From the NCBI GenBank assembly GCA_947166135.1, contig CAMVDB010000017.1:1-33643 (forward strand): a stretch of DNA of 33,643 bases, in the 5' to 3' direction. Under the pieces are notes generated by a model that saw nothing but the letters and a program-made list of their open reading frames with translations, had not been told where the DNA came from and did no database searches. Each line of letters begins with the position of its first letter. Within the stretch, counting starts at the first letter, position 1. The stretch is from an uncultured Clostridia bacterium (GTDB lineage: Bacteria > Bacillota > Clostridia > Oscillospirales > Acutalibacteraceae). Shown piece after piece: positions 22,834-30,981 of this stretch. A program made the translations under genes and the position numbers.

Positions 22834-24273
22834 ATGAAAAACAAGTATTTCGCACTCAAGGCGACTGCCTTCATGCTGACGGCGCTTCTGGCAGGCTCTA
22901 TGGCGGCTTGCTCGGGCGGTACGACCCAAACCGAGACGCAGGCGGCGACCGCTTCCGAGGCGATACGCGAAACGCAGACCGCAACGGCGACCGAAGCGGC
23001 GGTCAAGAAGCTCGGCGAGGCGGATATCACGATCAACGATACGATCGAGAACAGCACGGGCGGCGAGCACGCGATCCTCGCGGACGGCGAGAGCCTGAGC
23101 TACAAGAACACCAAGGTCGTCAAGACCGGCGACAGCGACAGCGGCGACGAGGCGGACTTTTACGGCGATAACGCCGCGATCTTCGCGACAAACGGCGGCA
23201 CGCTCGACCTCAGCGAGATGGTCGTCAAGACCGACGGCACCCACGCGAACGCGGTATTCAGCTACGGCGAGGGCACGACCGTCAACATCTCCGACAGCTA
23301 TATCGAGACCTCGGGCAACTGCTCGGGCGGCTTGATGACGACGGGCGGCGGTACGATGAACGCGACCGACGTGACCGTGAACACCTCCGGCAATTCCTCG
23401 GCGGCGATCCGCTCCGACCGCGGCGGCGGCGACGTGAACGTCACGGGCGGCTCCTATACCACCTCGGGCACCGGCTCTCCCGTCATCTATTCGACCGCGG
23501 ATATCACGGTCGATAACGCCGAGCTGACCTCCACCGCCTCTCAGGGCGTTGTCGTCGAGGGCAAGAACAGCGTCACCCTCAATAACGTCACGCTGAACGC
23601 CGATAACAACACCAAGAACAGCGACAAGTCAGCCTACTATCAGGCGGTGATGATCTACCAGAGCATGTCCGGCGACGCGGCTCAGGGCACCTCGTCCTTC
23701 ACGATGAACGGCGGCACGCTCACGAACGCGAACGGCGATATCTTCTTTGTCAACAACACCGCGACCGATATCACCCTCAGCGGCGCTGCCATCATCAATA
23801 ACGACGCCGACGGCGTATTCCTCAGGGCTGCCGCGGCGGGCTGGGGCAGCGACGGCAGCAACGGCGGTCAGGTCAACCTGAACGCTTCGAAGCAGACGAT
23901 CAGCGGCGATATGCTCGTCGACGATATCTCGGTGCTGAACCTGTACCTCAAGGACGGCTCATCCTTCAACGGCGCGATCAACCCGACCGGCAGCGCGGGC
24001 GACGTCTATGTCGAGCTCAGCGGCGGCTCCAAGTGGACGCTGACTGCCGACAGCTACGTGACCTCCCTGACCTGTGACGCGGACAGCATCGACCTCAACG
24101 GCCATACCCTCTATGTCAACGGCGTCGCTTATACGGCGGGTTCAGCCTCGACAGGCTCGGCGATTACCTTCACCGTCAGCAGCGGCGGTCAAGGCGGCGC
24201 TCCCGATAAGCCCGGCGACGGCGGCGGTCACGGCCCCGGCGACGGCGGCACCCCTCCCGCTAAGCCCGAATGA
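22834..24273 (+). CDS. Beta-helix-like surface lipoprotein
   Basis: A 479-residue lipoprotein. The signal peptide ends in the lipobox SMAAC with C26 as the lipidated cysteine, followed by a T/A/E-rich linker to about residue 65. The body (about 70-440) consists of short repeating strands rich in N, G, T and D, with turns such as NGGTL, NNVTL and SGGSK. This is the pattern of a right-handed parallel beta-helix, as in pectate-lyase-like adhesins. The C terminus (about 450-479) is a glycine/proline-rich tail without a sorting motif. The real start is ATG 22834 with GGGAGG 7 nt upstream; the ATG at 22828 overlaps that site. No catalytic residues can be assigned. A role in adhesion or glycan binding is likely but inferred from fold only. 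Confidence 0.8.
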   Translation: MKNKYFALKATAFMLTALLAGSMAACSGGTTQTETQAATASEAIRETQTATATEAAVKKLGEADITINDTIENSTGGEHAILADGESLSYKNTKVVKTGDSDSGDEADFYGDNAAIFATNGGTLDLSEMVVKTDGTHANAVFSYGEGTTVNISDSYIETSGNCSGGLMTTGGGTMNATDVTVNTSGNSSAAIRSDRGGGDVNVTGGSYTTSGTGSPVIYSTADITVDNAELTSTASQGVVVEGKNSVTLNNVTLNADNNTKNSDKSAYYQAVMIYQSMSGDAAQGTSSFTMNGGTLTNANGDIFFVNNTATDITLSGAAIINNDADGVFLRAAAAGWGSDGSNGGQVNLNASKQTISGDMLVDDISVLNLYLKDGSSFNGAINPTGSAGDVYVELSGGSKWTLTADSYVTSLTCDADSIDLNGHTLYVNGVAYTAGSASTGSAITFTVSSGGQGGAPDKPGDGGGHGPGDGGTPPAKPE

Positions 24274-24298
24274 TACGATAGATAAGATTCCTCATACA

Positions 24299-24329
24299 GC
24301 GGGATCGGTTCAGCGCGAGCCGATCCCGC
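24299..24329 (+). terminator. Hairpin after the beta-helix lipoprotein gene
   Basis: GCGGGATCGG (24299-24308) pairs perfectly with CCGATCCCGC (24320-24329). Only a short T-stretch follows, so it is a probable but imperfect terminator. Confidence 0.6.
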
Positions 24330-24377
24330 CGCTGTTTGCGTTCGAGGCGCAGTATCTATTAGATTACAGGATTGTTG

Positions 24378-24406
24378 TTGCAAAGTTGATATGATTGTGT
24401 TATAAT
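24378..24406 (+). promoter_or_regulatory. Promoter of dockerin-lysozyme gene
   Basis: TTGCAA (24378-24383), a 17-base spacer and TATAAT (24401-24406), about 40 bp before the start codon. Confidence 0.65.
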
Positions 24407-24446
24407 TCTGTATTAGCAATTTAGAACAACCTTTACGGAGGTGCTT

Positions 24447-25622
24447 ATGAAGATAATCAATCGACTGATCGCCCTCTGCCTGATCCTCTCGCTGCTCCTG
24501 ACGCTCCCGATCACGGCGGCTGCCGCCGATCGGAACGCTGCCGAAGCGGCGCAGGGCGTCGTCGGCGATGTTGACGGCGACGGCGCGGTAACGATCGACG
24601 ACGTCAGCGTGCTGCAGGCGCATTTCGCTGAGATCATGACCCTTAGCGACAGCGCGGTCATCCTCGGCGACGCGGATCTCAGCGACGATACCGACGTCAA
24701 TGACGTCACCGTGCTCCAGCGCTTTCTGGCGCATTTCAGCGGCACGTTCTATGTCGATCTGCCGCTCGATCAGGCGAAGAAGCAGAAGAAGGACGACGGT
24801 ATCGCCGATCAGTACCGTGAGATCCTCGACGCGATCGAGAACTTCGACCGTGCCAAGGGCGTGGATATCTCCGAGTTCAACGGCGACGTCGATATGAATA
24901 AGCTCAAGGCGGCGGGTTATACCTTCGTCATCATCCGACTGGGCTACGGCGACGACGAAACGAATCAGGACGACAGCCTCTTTGAAACAAACGTCCGTAA
25001 GGCGGAGGCGGCGGGTCTTGACTGGGGCGCGTATATCTACTCCTACGCCCTGACCGAGCGCGAAGCGAAGAGCGAGGTCGCCCATACCCTGCGACTGCTC
25101 AAGGGCAAGCACCCCACTATGCCGATCGCCTTCGACTGGGAGGATGACTCCTACAAGCAGCGCAACGGCATGCCCTCCGACGAGAACGTCCGCAAGATCG
25201 CCTATACCTACCTCTCGGGTATCGAGGCGGCGGGCTACTATCCGATCCTCTACACCGGCTACGACTGGCTGATGGGGGCGTTCAACCATCCCGATATCGA
25301 CAAGTATGACGTCTGGCTCGCCCAGTGGAGCGCGACCTACGATTATACCCGCCGACCGCTGGGAATGTGGCAGTACGGCGGCGAGCAGAACTTTCTCGAG
25401 CCGACTGCCGTCGAGGGACTCAGCGGCTCCTTCGATAAGGATTTCTCCTATAAAAACTATCCCATGATCGTGAAAGCCTACGGTTACAATAACCATACGG
25501 CGCTCCTGCCGTCGAGTCTTGCGTCGACCTCCGCTTCGTATGAGTCCGATGACGATTATGAGGGCGAGAACCTCCCGCCGGAGTGCAACGGCGTGATGGG
25601 CGACTCCCTCAGGAGCAGATAA
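24447..25622 (+). CDS. Secreted GH25 lysozyme with N-terminal type I dockerin
   Basis: A 391-residue secreted protein with a signal peptide (about 1-27). A type I dockerin at about 40-96 shows two calcium loops, GDVDGDGAVTIDD and GDADLSDDTDVND, each followed by an F-helix ending VLQxxxA. After a lysine-rich linker, residues about 137-345 form a glycoside hydrolase family 25 domain. D140 lies in GVDISEFNG and the catalytic pair D230/E232 is in AFDWEDD. GH25 enzymes cut the MurNAc-GlcNAc bond of peptidoglycan. The dockerin would attach it to a cohesin scaffold on the cell surface. An acidic tail follows. ATG 24447 has ACGGAGG 5 nt upstream; GTG 24441 is less likely. Dockerins normally tag plant-polysaccharide enzymes, so a lysozyme is unusual. 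Confidence 0.93.
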   Translation: MKIINRLIALCLILSLLLTLPITAAAADRNAAEAAQGVVGDVDGDGAVTIDDVSVLQAHFAEIMTLSDSAVILGDADLSDDTDVNDVTVLQRFLAHFSGTFYVDLPLDQAKKQKKDDGIADQYREILDAIENFDRAKGVDISEFNGDVDMNKLKAAGYTFVIIRLGYGDDETNQDDSLFETNVRKAEAAGLDWGAYIYSYALTEREAKSEVAHTLRLLKGKHPTMPIAFDWEDDSYKQRNGMPSDENVRKIAYTYLSGIEAAGYYPILYTGYDWLMGAFNHPDIDKYDVWLAQWSATYDYTRRPLGMWQYGGEQNFLEPTAVEGLSGSFDKDFSYKNYPMIVKAYGYNNHTALLPSSLASTSASYESDDDYEGENLPPECNGVMGDSLRSR

Positions 25623-25638
25623 ACCGCATACAGATCAC

Positions 25639-25668
25639 AGCGTCCGAAGTCCGGGCGCTGTTTTTTTC
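25639..25668 (+). terminator. Intrinsic terminator
   Basis: CAGCGTCC (25639-25646) pairs with GGGCGCTG (25654-25661) with one G-T pair, followed by seven T. Confidence 0.85.
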
Positions 25669-25767
25669 TGATAATCAGCTAAAGGCAGACCGTACGGGAT
25701 CTCATACTAAGTATCCATTCCATAAAAATTATAAATGAACCTTTTTCTGTCATGTGCTGTATATATA

Positions 25768-25796
25768 GTGAAAGTTCCCGGGCGGTATGGTATACT
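25768..25796 (+). promoter_or_regulatory. Promoter of the ECF sigma/anti-sigma operon
   Basis: GTGAAA (25768-25773), a 17-base spacer and TATACT (25791-25796) preceded by ATGG. Read as sigma-A. An ECF-type self-promoter could overlap it but cannot be recognised with confidence. Confidence 0.5.
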
Positions 25797-25826
25797 GAGG
25801 GCATCGTATACAGAGGGGGTGACGGC

Positions 25827-26315
25827 TTGACGGACTTCGAGAGGTATGTCAACGAATATTCGCGCGACCTGACGCGGTTCTGCATCCATTTATGCGGCGA
25901 TCCGAACGACGCGGAGGATCTCTTCCAGGACACGTGGACGCGTGCCCTGTCCAAGCTCGGTCAGTATGATCCCGCGCTGAGCTTCAAGAGCTGGCTGTTC
26001 GCGATCTGTGTGAACATCTTCAGAAACAACAGGAAGCTGAAGGATAACGCCGCGCGTGCTTCGCTGACCGCGGAGGAACAGGAGCGCCTGCTCGCCTCCA
26101 TCCCCGACGAGCAGAAGGACGTCGACGCCTATCTCGACCTGTATGAGGCGCTCTATACCCTGCCGAAGAAGCACCGCGCCGTCATCATCCTCTTCTACTT
26201 CCGCGAATTCAGCCAGCGCGAGATCGCCGCGATCCTGCACATCCCCGAGGGAACGGTCAAGTCGCGCCTGAATACCGCGCGTAAGCTGCTGCAAAGGAGG
26301 CTGAGTCATGAGTAA
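25827..26315 (+). CDS. ECF-type RNA polymerase sigma factor
   Basis: A 162-residue sigma-70 family factor with only regions 2 and 4. Region 2 contains DPNDAEDLFQDTWTRAL and the KSWLFAICVNIFRN helix that melts and binds the -10 element. Region 4 contains LPKKHRAVIILFYF, FSQREIAAILHIPEGTVKSRL (a helix-turn-helix for the -35 element) and an arginine-rich end. The best start is TTG at 25827 with AGGGGG 8 nt before it; an in-frame ATG further upstream overlaps the promoter. Its last 8 bp overlap the next gene, which encodes a membrane protein laid out like an anti-sigma factor. It probably answers to an envelope signal. Confidence 0.9.
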   Translation: MTDFERYVNEYSRDLTRFCIHLCGDPNDAEDLFQDTWTRALSKLGQYDPALSFKSWLFAICVNIFRNNRKLKDNAARASLTAEEQERLLASIPDEQKDVDAYLDLYEALYTLPKKHRAVIILFYFREFSQREIAAILHIPEGTVKSRLNTARKLLQRRLSHE

Positions 26316-27174
26316 GATCAGCGAAGAAAGACTGGATCAGATGCTGACGAACCTGTGTAAAGCCGAGCCCGGGCAGCCCTTCGTCTACCGCCCGCAGGAG
26401 GACGAACGCCCCGCCGTCGTGCCGTTTTATCGGCGTTACCGCGGACTCGCGGCGGCAGCGGTGCTGGTATTCGTCAGCGTGGTCAGTCTGACTGCATTTT
26501 TCTTATTTGGAAATAAACCGACCGCACCCGTACCCGTCGCACCTGTTCCTCACGGCACAGCCCCCTCTGTGCCTGAGACAGCGGGTTCGGACGCGCCGAC
26601 CGACAGCAATCTCAGTTCGCAGTTGCCCTCCGGGCACGGGAGAGAGGACGCGACATCCCCGACGTCGTCCCGTAGCTCGGCGACCGTGAACAGGAGAACC
26701 CCGACCTCAAAGGCGACTTCTCCCGCAGCAGTAGCCACCGAACCGACCGGTGCGCCCGAGCCGACCGAACGCGTCAAGCCCACCGAGAAGCCCGTATACC
26801 CGACCGACCCCATGGATCCACCGTGGGACGATCCGACCAACGGCGACGAGCCGTGGCTCACACCGCCTACCGAGAACGGCGGGATGCAGGAGGTGCCTCC
26901 CGTCGAGTTCTACGCATCCTTCGACGCCGACCGATTACCCGCCGACCGCATGATCTACTGCAAGGTCTATGATTGGCGGGGCAGAAGGCTCGGCGACCGC
27001 GATCTCTACTCTTCGGAGCACGCCGCCTCGATCGAGTATATCAAGAACGGTACCGTGCTCGTCCGCTATCTGACCCCCGAGGGGCTGATCGTGATGGACG
27101 GCAGCTACAGCTACGTTTTCTACGACAGCAGCGGCGCCATCCTCGCGCAGGGTCAGGACTATGTGGAGTGGTAG
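26308..27174 (+). CDS. Probable membrane anti-sigma factor
   Basis: A 288-residue single-pass membrane protein. The cytoplasmic part (about 1-50) is short, has no visible zinc-binding HxxxCxxC motif, and would bind the sigma factor. One membrane segment lies at about 51-69. An extracytoplasmic P/T/S-rich stretch follows (about 72-190, with repeated PTE/PTD units like a wall-spanning linker), then a compact C-terminal domain of about 95 residues rich in Y and D. The gene overlaps the ECF sigma gene by 8 bp with AAAGGAGG before its ATG, the usual arrangement for a sigma/anti-sigma pair. The long linker suggests that the C-terminal domain senses something in or beyond the cell wall. The anti-sigma role is inferred from position and topology, not from a recognised domain. 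Confidence 0.7.
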   Translation: MSKISEERLDQMLTNLCKAEPGQPFVYRPQEDERPAVVPFYRRYRGLAAAAVLVFVSVVSLTAFFLFGNKPTAPVPVAPVPHGTAPSVPETAGSDAPTDSNLSSQLPSGHGREDATSPTSSRSSATVNRRTPTSKATSPAAVATEPTGAPEPTERVKPTEKPVYPTDPMDPPWDDPTNGDEPWLTPPTENGGMQEVPPVEFYASFDADRLPADRMIYCKVYDWRGRRLGDRDLYSSEHAASIEYIKNGTVLVRYLTPEGLIVMDGSYSYVFYDSSGAILAQGQDYVEW

Positions 27175-27202
27175 GGGGGTAGCTTAAAGCTCAAAGCTGT
27201 TT

Positions 27203-27311
27203 GTAGGGGCGACCATCGGTCGCCCGCTGTCGCAGGTCGTCGCATATCCTATCCGACGTTTCCGATATGGATAACGCCCGTCATTCGCGGGCGGTCAATG
27301 ACCGCCCCTAC
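27203..27311 (+). repeat. 109-bp palindromic dispersed repeat, copy A
   Basis: It starts GTAGGGGCGACC and ends CGCCCCTAC, so its ends are inverted repeats of each other. The inside contains further short palindromes. Copy B at 28894-29002 is the same sequence in reverse orientation with 7 differences in 109 bases by my count. Both copies also share about 10 flanking bases (AAAGCTGTTT). There is no coding capacity. This family of GTAGGGGCG repeats is, from memory, common in gut Clostridia. Confidence 0.85.
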
Positions 27312-27315
27312 GGCT

Positions 27316-27360
27316 AACTCCTCACTCCTTACTCCTCACTCCTAACGACTCCTCACTCCT
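27316..27360 (+). repeat. Short tandem repeat of CTCCTCACT-type units
   Basis: Four degenerate copies of an ACTCCT(CACT) unit lie between repeat copy A and the dockerin gene. The reverse complement (GAGGAGTGAGGA) appears again at the right edge of the window (33632-33643), which suggests a dispersed simple-repeat tail. Confidence 0.5.
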
Positions 27361-27394
27361 TCAACCATCATCACTCTATTACGGAGGAATCATT

Positions 27395-28759
27395 ATGAAA
27401 AAGGTATTATCATTTTTACTCTGCCTCATGCTGCTTTTATCGGCGATCCCGACAGCGGCGGCTGTGACCGACGACGAACCCGACGGCGGTTACTATATCG
27501 TCTTTAAGGGCGATAACTACACGATCCGCGAGCGCAACCGCCTGAACTATTACGGCGGCGACGTCTATCTGCTCGGCGGGCTGACCATGTCGCTCTCAAC
27601 GCCGTTCAGGATTGCTTATTCCTCGGATCTGAAAACTGTCTCGAAGTTCTATCCCGAGGGCGAGGGCAACGACTATGTCCCGCGTTACAACAGTCGTTGG
27701 TATACCGTCGAGTTCCACCTCACGGGCAATAACAGCGGCGACAGCTCCGACATGGGATGGTATGACGGCTATGTCAGCGCCTATCCCTGCGAACCTCCCG
27801 AGGAGGGCGGCGGCGCGATCGACCCCGCGGCTGTTGAGATGAAGCGTGAGCTCTATGAGCAGGATTTCTTTAAGAGCTTCCCCTTCTGCGACCCCGAGTC
27901 CTACGACTACAGAGAGCTGTACTATCACCATTCCGAGTGGCGGATCCCCGACTGGGTGCTGGTGCAGGTGACGCCCGCCTATCCGGTCGAGGGCGGCAGC
28001 TACGGCGTATTTGACGACGCGGTCTTCTTCAACGCCGAGTCCTATCCGTTCGACTTCACCTACGGCGTGTATGATGTGCGTGAACGCGCCTATTACAGCA
28101 TCACCGACGCGTGGAGCATGGGCTATGCCGATCTGCACGATGTATTCGTCCATCGGATCCGTACCTGCGACTATGCTTATCAGCTCGGCGACGTCAACGT
28201 TGACGGTGAGCTGGATATCGTCGACGCGACCCTGCTCCAGCGCGGGTTGGTCGGCTTGTATGATCTGGATGAGCACTGCGCCTGGGGCGGTCATACGACC
28301 TGTACCTTCGGAACTGCGATCACCTCCCTCGCCGATTATGACAAGAACGGCGACGCCGATATCGTTGACGTGACGCGCATCCAGCGCACTCTGGTCGGCA
28401 ACGCGCTCTATCCTCATTCGTTCACCCTCACCGCACAGCTCGATCAGTCCGGTCATGCCGCCGACGTAAGGGCATTGTCCTCCTTCGGCGAAGAGCCGCT
28501 CGAGTACTGCTACCGGATCGAGTGTTCGGTCTATGCCGATTCGGTCTACGGGAGCGATTTCGGACGCTTTCATCTTGATAACAACGACCCCGAGCCGGGC
28601 AATTTTCAGATCACGACGGGGTGGATCTCCGACTCCTCTGTCGAGCTGCCGCTGACGAGCCTGACCTATAACGATAACCTGACCCTCACGGTACAGGCGC
28701 GCGATTCCCGCGGCAACAAGGCGCAGACCGCCGTGCTGTATTTCAAGAACGTCTACTGA
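27395..28759 (+). CDS. Secreted dockerin-containing protein of unknown function
   Basis: A 454-residue secreted protein with a signal peptide (about 1-23). Residues about 28-250 are an aromatic, acidic N-terminal region that I do not recognise. A type I dockerin lies in the middle of the chain (about 263-335): LGDVNVDGELDIVDATLLQR and YDKNGDADIVDVTRIQR are its two calcium-binding repeats, separated by a longer than usual insert containing CAWGGHTTC. The C-terminal 115 residues look like an Ig-like beta domain. An internal dockerin is unusual, as most are terminal. Lack of any catalytic signature leaves a structural or binding role open. GGAGGAATC precedes the ATG. The gene is bracketed by the inverted 109-bp repeats, and no sigma-A promoter is evident between copy A and the start. 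Confidence 0.85.
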   Translation: MKKVLSFLLCLMLLLSAIPTAAAVTDDEPDGGYYIVFKGDNYTIRERNRLNYYGGDVYLLGGLTMSLSTPFRIAYSSDLKTVSKFYPEGEGNDYVPRYNSRWYTVEFHLTGNNSGDSSDMGWYDGYVSAYPCEPPEEGGGAIDPAAVEMKRELYEQDFFKSFPFCDPESYDYRELYYHHSEWRIPDWVLVQVTPAYPVEGGSYGVFDDAVFFNAESYPFDFTYGVYDVRERAYYSITDAWSMGYADLHDVFVHRIRTCDYAYQLGDVNVDGELDIVDATLLQRGLVGLYDLDEHCAWGGHTTCTFGTAITSLADYDKNGDADIVDVTRIQRTLVGNALYPHSFTLTAQLDQSGHAADVRALSSFGEEPLEYCYRIECSVYADSVYGSDFGRFHLDNNDPEPGNFQITTGWISDSSVELPLTSLTYNDNLTLTVQARDSRGNKAQTAVLYFKNVY

Positions 28760-28785
28760 TACATTCTCCTATATATGAACCCAAG

Positions 28786-28812
28786 AAGGCGGAGCAGCAG
28801 CTCCGTCTTTTT
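28786..28812 (+). terminator. Intrinsic terminator
   Basis: AAGGCGGAGC (28786-28795) pairs with GCTCCGTCTT (28800-28809) with one G-T pair, and the T-run continues to 28812. Confidence 0.8.
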
Positions 28813-28869
28813 GCATAGGGAGCTTTTGGAAGTGAGGGGTTAGGAATTGTATAAATGTTGCATAGAGTT

Positions 28870-28893
28870 GTAGGGCGGGGGCTTGCTCCCGCC
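28870..28893. repeat. Short palindromic repeat unit next to copy B
   Basis: GTAGGGCGGGGGCTTGCTCCCGCC contains the hairpin GGCGGGgGC/GCtCCCGCC and directly joins the 109-bp copy B. It looks like a second, shorter member of the same GTAGGG repeat family. Confidence 0.5.
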
Positions 28894-29002
28894 GTAGGGG
28901 CGACCATCGGTCGCCCGCGAATGACGGGCGTTATCCATATCGGAAACGTCGGATAGGATATGTGACGCCCTGCGACAGCGGGCGACCGATGGTCGCCCCT
29001 AC
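28894..29002 (-). repeat. 109-bp palindromic dispersed repeat, copy B (inverted)
   Basis: The reverse complement of copy A at 27203-27311 with 7 mismatches, the same length and the same outer ends. With copy A it flanks the dockerin gene in opposite orientation, so the 1.8-kb segment could invert by recombination. It fills most of the 388-bp gap before the DUF2079 gene. Confidence 0.85.
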
Positions 29003-29042
29003 AAACAGCTTTATGCTAAACAAACGCTGACCAAACTCCCTC

Positions 29043-29071
29043 TTGCCGTACAGAATATTATGTGGTATAAT
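29043..29071 (+). promoter_or_regulatory. Promoter of the DUF2079 gene
   Basis: TTGCCG (29043-29048), a 17-base spacer and an extended -10, TGTGGTATAAT, with TATAAT at 29066-29071. The leader to ATG 29149 is about 70 nt. Confidence 0.65.
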
Positions 29072-29148
29072 TCAGAATGAATAATTATGTTGCATGAAAT
29101 TAACGCAACTTTTGCCGAACATACTATTTTACAAAAAGGAGAGGTTGT

Positions 29149-30969
29149 ATGGATAAACAATCCAAGGCGACGGGGCTCAGGGCGTTCGCCGAGCGCCTCA
29201 AGGAGCGCCATCTGTCGCTCGAGCGGATCGTAGCGGCGCTGACGGCTTCGGTACTGCTCGCCTATATCACCCAGCTGTTATCGAACGGCAAATTCAGCGA
29301 TCTCGGCTCCTATTACGCGAGTATCAGCTTCGGCGGTTTCTTCGCGGCGATGCTCGTCGGGCTGGCGGTGCTGATCGGTACGACGTATCTGCTCCGGCAG
29401 AAGGTCATCATCCCGTGGGCGCTGTTCATCACGGCGCTGATGGTCTCGGTGCTCTTTGCGATGAACTATCCCGACGGCGGCGCGTTCTTCTGTCTCGGTA
29501 TCGGGGTGGTCGACCTGATCATCGTGCTGTGGGAGGTGCGCGGCGACAAGCTCGGGCTGTCCCGCATCAATATCAGCCGTAAGGTCGCGCTGATCGCGGC
29601 GATCGTGCTGTTCGTGGTGATGACCGTCGTATTCGGTATCCTGACGACCGCCAAATACCGCAACTATGCCAACTTCACCTTCGACTTCGGTATCTTCGCG
29701 CAGATGTACGAGCGCATGGCGACGTCCTTCGCGCCCGAGACTACGGTCGAGCGCTCGCATTTGATGTCCCACTTCGGCGTGCATTTCTCGCCGATCTTCT
29801 ACCTCTTCCTGCCCGGCTACTTCATCTTCCGTACCCCGATCTACCTGTTCTTTATCCAGGCGGGTTCCGTCGCGGCGGGCGTATTCGCCGTGTACCTGAT
29901 CGCGGGTAAGCTCGGCTTCTCGGGTAAGCTGACCCTCGCGCTCGAGCTGATGTACGCTTTCTATCCGTGCCTGATCAACGGCACGTTCTACGACTTCCAC
30001 GAGAACAAGTTCCTCACCACGATCATCCTCTTCCTGTTCTACTTCATTCTGTGCAAGAACACGGTCTGGGAATTCGTCTTTGCCGTACTGCTCCTGAGCG
30101 TGAAGGAGGACGCCGCGATCTACCTGATCGTGATCGCCCTGTTCATGATGATCAACCGTAAGGAGATCGCCCGCGGCGGTATCATGCTCGCGATGGCGCT
30201 CGTGTACTTCATCGCGGCTCAGCAGATCGTCGCCGCCTCGGGCTCCGACGGCGTGATGATCGGCAGGCTGGCGGATTACTTCGTCAACGGTCAGCAGGGC
30301 TTCTTCTCCGTGATGAAGGCGGTGTTCTTCGATATCGGCTTCCTGATCAAGCAGATGTTCACCGCCGAGAAGCTGCCGTTCGTGCTGTGGATGCTCCTGC
30401 CCGTGTGTATCGCGCCGTTCTTTACGAAGAAGATCTCGTCGCTGCTGCTGCTCTTCCCGATGGTGCCGATCAACCTCATGCAGAGCTGGCAGTACCAGTA
30501 CGACGTCAACTATCAGTACACCTACGGTACGGCGGCGCTGATCATCGTCAGCACCATCCTTGTGATCGCCGAGCTGAAAACCAACAAGAAGCGCGTCATC
30601 ATGCTCGTGTCGCTGTGTATGTGCGCGGTGATGTCCGCGTCCCTCTGGGTGCCGAAGATCAATACCGCGAAGAGCTATCTCGACAGCGCGAACGGCTCTC
30701 CCAAGCAGGTGAGCGAGCTGCTCGAGACCATCCCCACCGACGCGACCGTTACCGCGGCTCACGCGCTGGTACCCCATCTCTACAAGGTCAAGTGGCTGTA
30801 CACCATGCCCGATTATTATACCGACAAGCGCGACAAGCCCATCGACACCGACTACTTCGTCATCGACACCCGCTACGGCGACCTTGCCGAGCAGATGAAG
30901 CAGACGATGGGCAACAACTATAACCTGATCAAGACCGCGGGCTTCGCGGAGCTTTATCAGCATAAGTAA
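29149..30969 (+). CDS. DUF2079 polytopic membrane protein (GT-C glycosyltransferase-like)
   Basis: A 606-residue membrane protein with about 12 hydrophobic segments. It carries the DUF2079 hallmarks: FTFDFGIFAQMYERM after the first helices, then MSHFGVHFSPIFYLFLPGYFIF, then YDFHENKFLTT and SVKEDAAIYL. Acidic residues in these loops lie on the extracytoplasmic side, as in GT-C sugar transferases that use polyprenyl-phosphate sugars. The family function is not proven; transfer of a sugar in cell-surface glycan or glycoprotein assembly is the usual proposal. GGAGAGG precedes the ATG. A small lipoprotein gene follows after 12 bp and probably shares the transcript. Confidence 0.85.
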   Translation: MDKQSKATGLRAFAERLKERHLSLERIVAALTASVLLAYITQLLSNGKFSDLGSYYASISFGGFFAAMLVGLAVLIGTTYLLRQKVIIPWALFITALMVSVLFAMNYPDGGAFFCLGIGVVDLIIVLWEVRGDKLGLSRINISRKVALIAAIVLFVVMTVVFGILTTAKYRNYANFTFDFGIFAQMYERMATSFAPETTVERSHLMSHFGVHFSPIFYLFLPGYFIFRTPIYLFFIQAGSVAAGVFAVYLIAGKLGFSGKLTLALELMYAFYPCLINGTFYDFHENKFLTTIILFLFYFILCKNTVWEFVFAVLLLSVKEDAAIYLIVIALFMMINRKEIARGGIMLAMALVYFIAAQQIVAASGSDGVMIGRLADYFVNGQQGFFSVMKAVFFDIGFLIKQMFTAEKLPFVLWMLLPVCIAPFFTKKISSLLLLFPMVPINLMQSWQYQYDVNYQYTYGTAALIIVSTILVIAELKTNKKRVIMLVSLCMCAVMSASLWVPKINTAKSYLDSANGSPKQVSELLETIPTDATVTAAHALVPHLYKVKWLYTMPDYYTDKRDKPIDTDYFVIDTRYGDLAEQMKQTMGNNYNLIKTAGFAELYQHK

Positions 30970-30981
30970 GCAGGTGAATGT

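Noticed and set aside
24228..25496. A 422-residue minus-strand open frame
   Set aside because: Antisense to the dockerin-GH25 gene, which has clear domains, promoter and terminator.
29278..30963. A 561-residue minus-strand open frame rich in H, D, E and R
   Set aside because: Its composition is the mirror of a hydrophobic membrane protein; the plus-strand DUF2079 gene with promoter, RBS and family motifs explains it.
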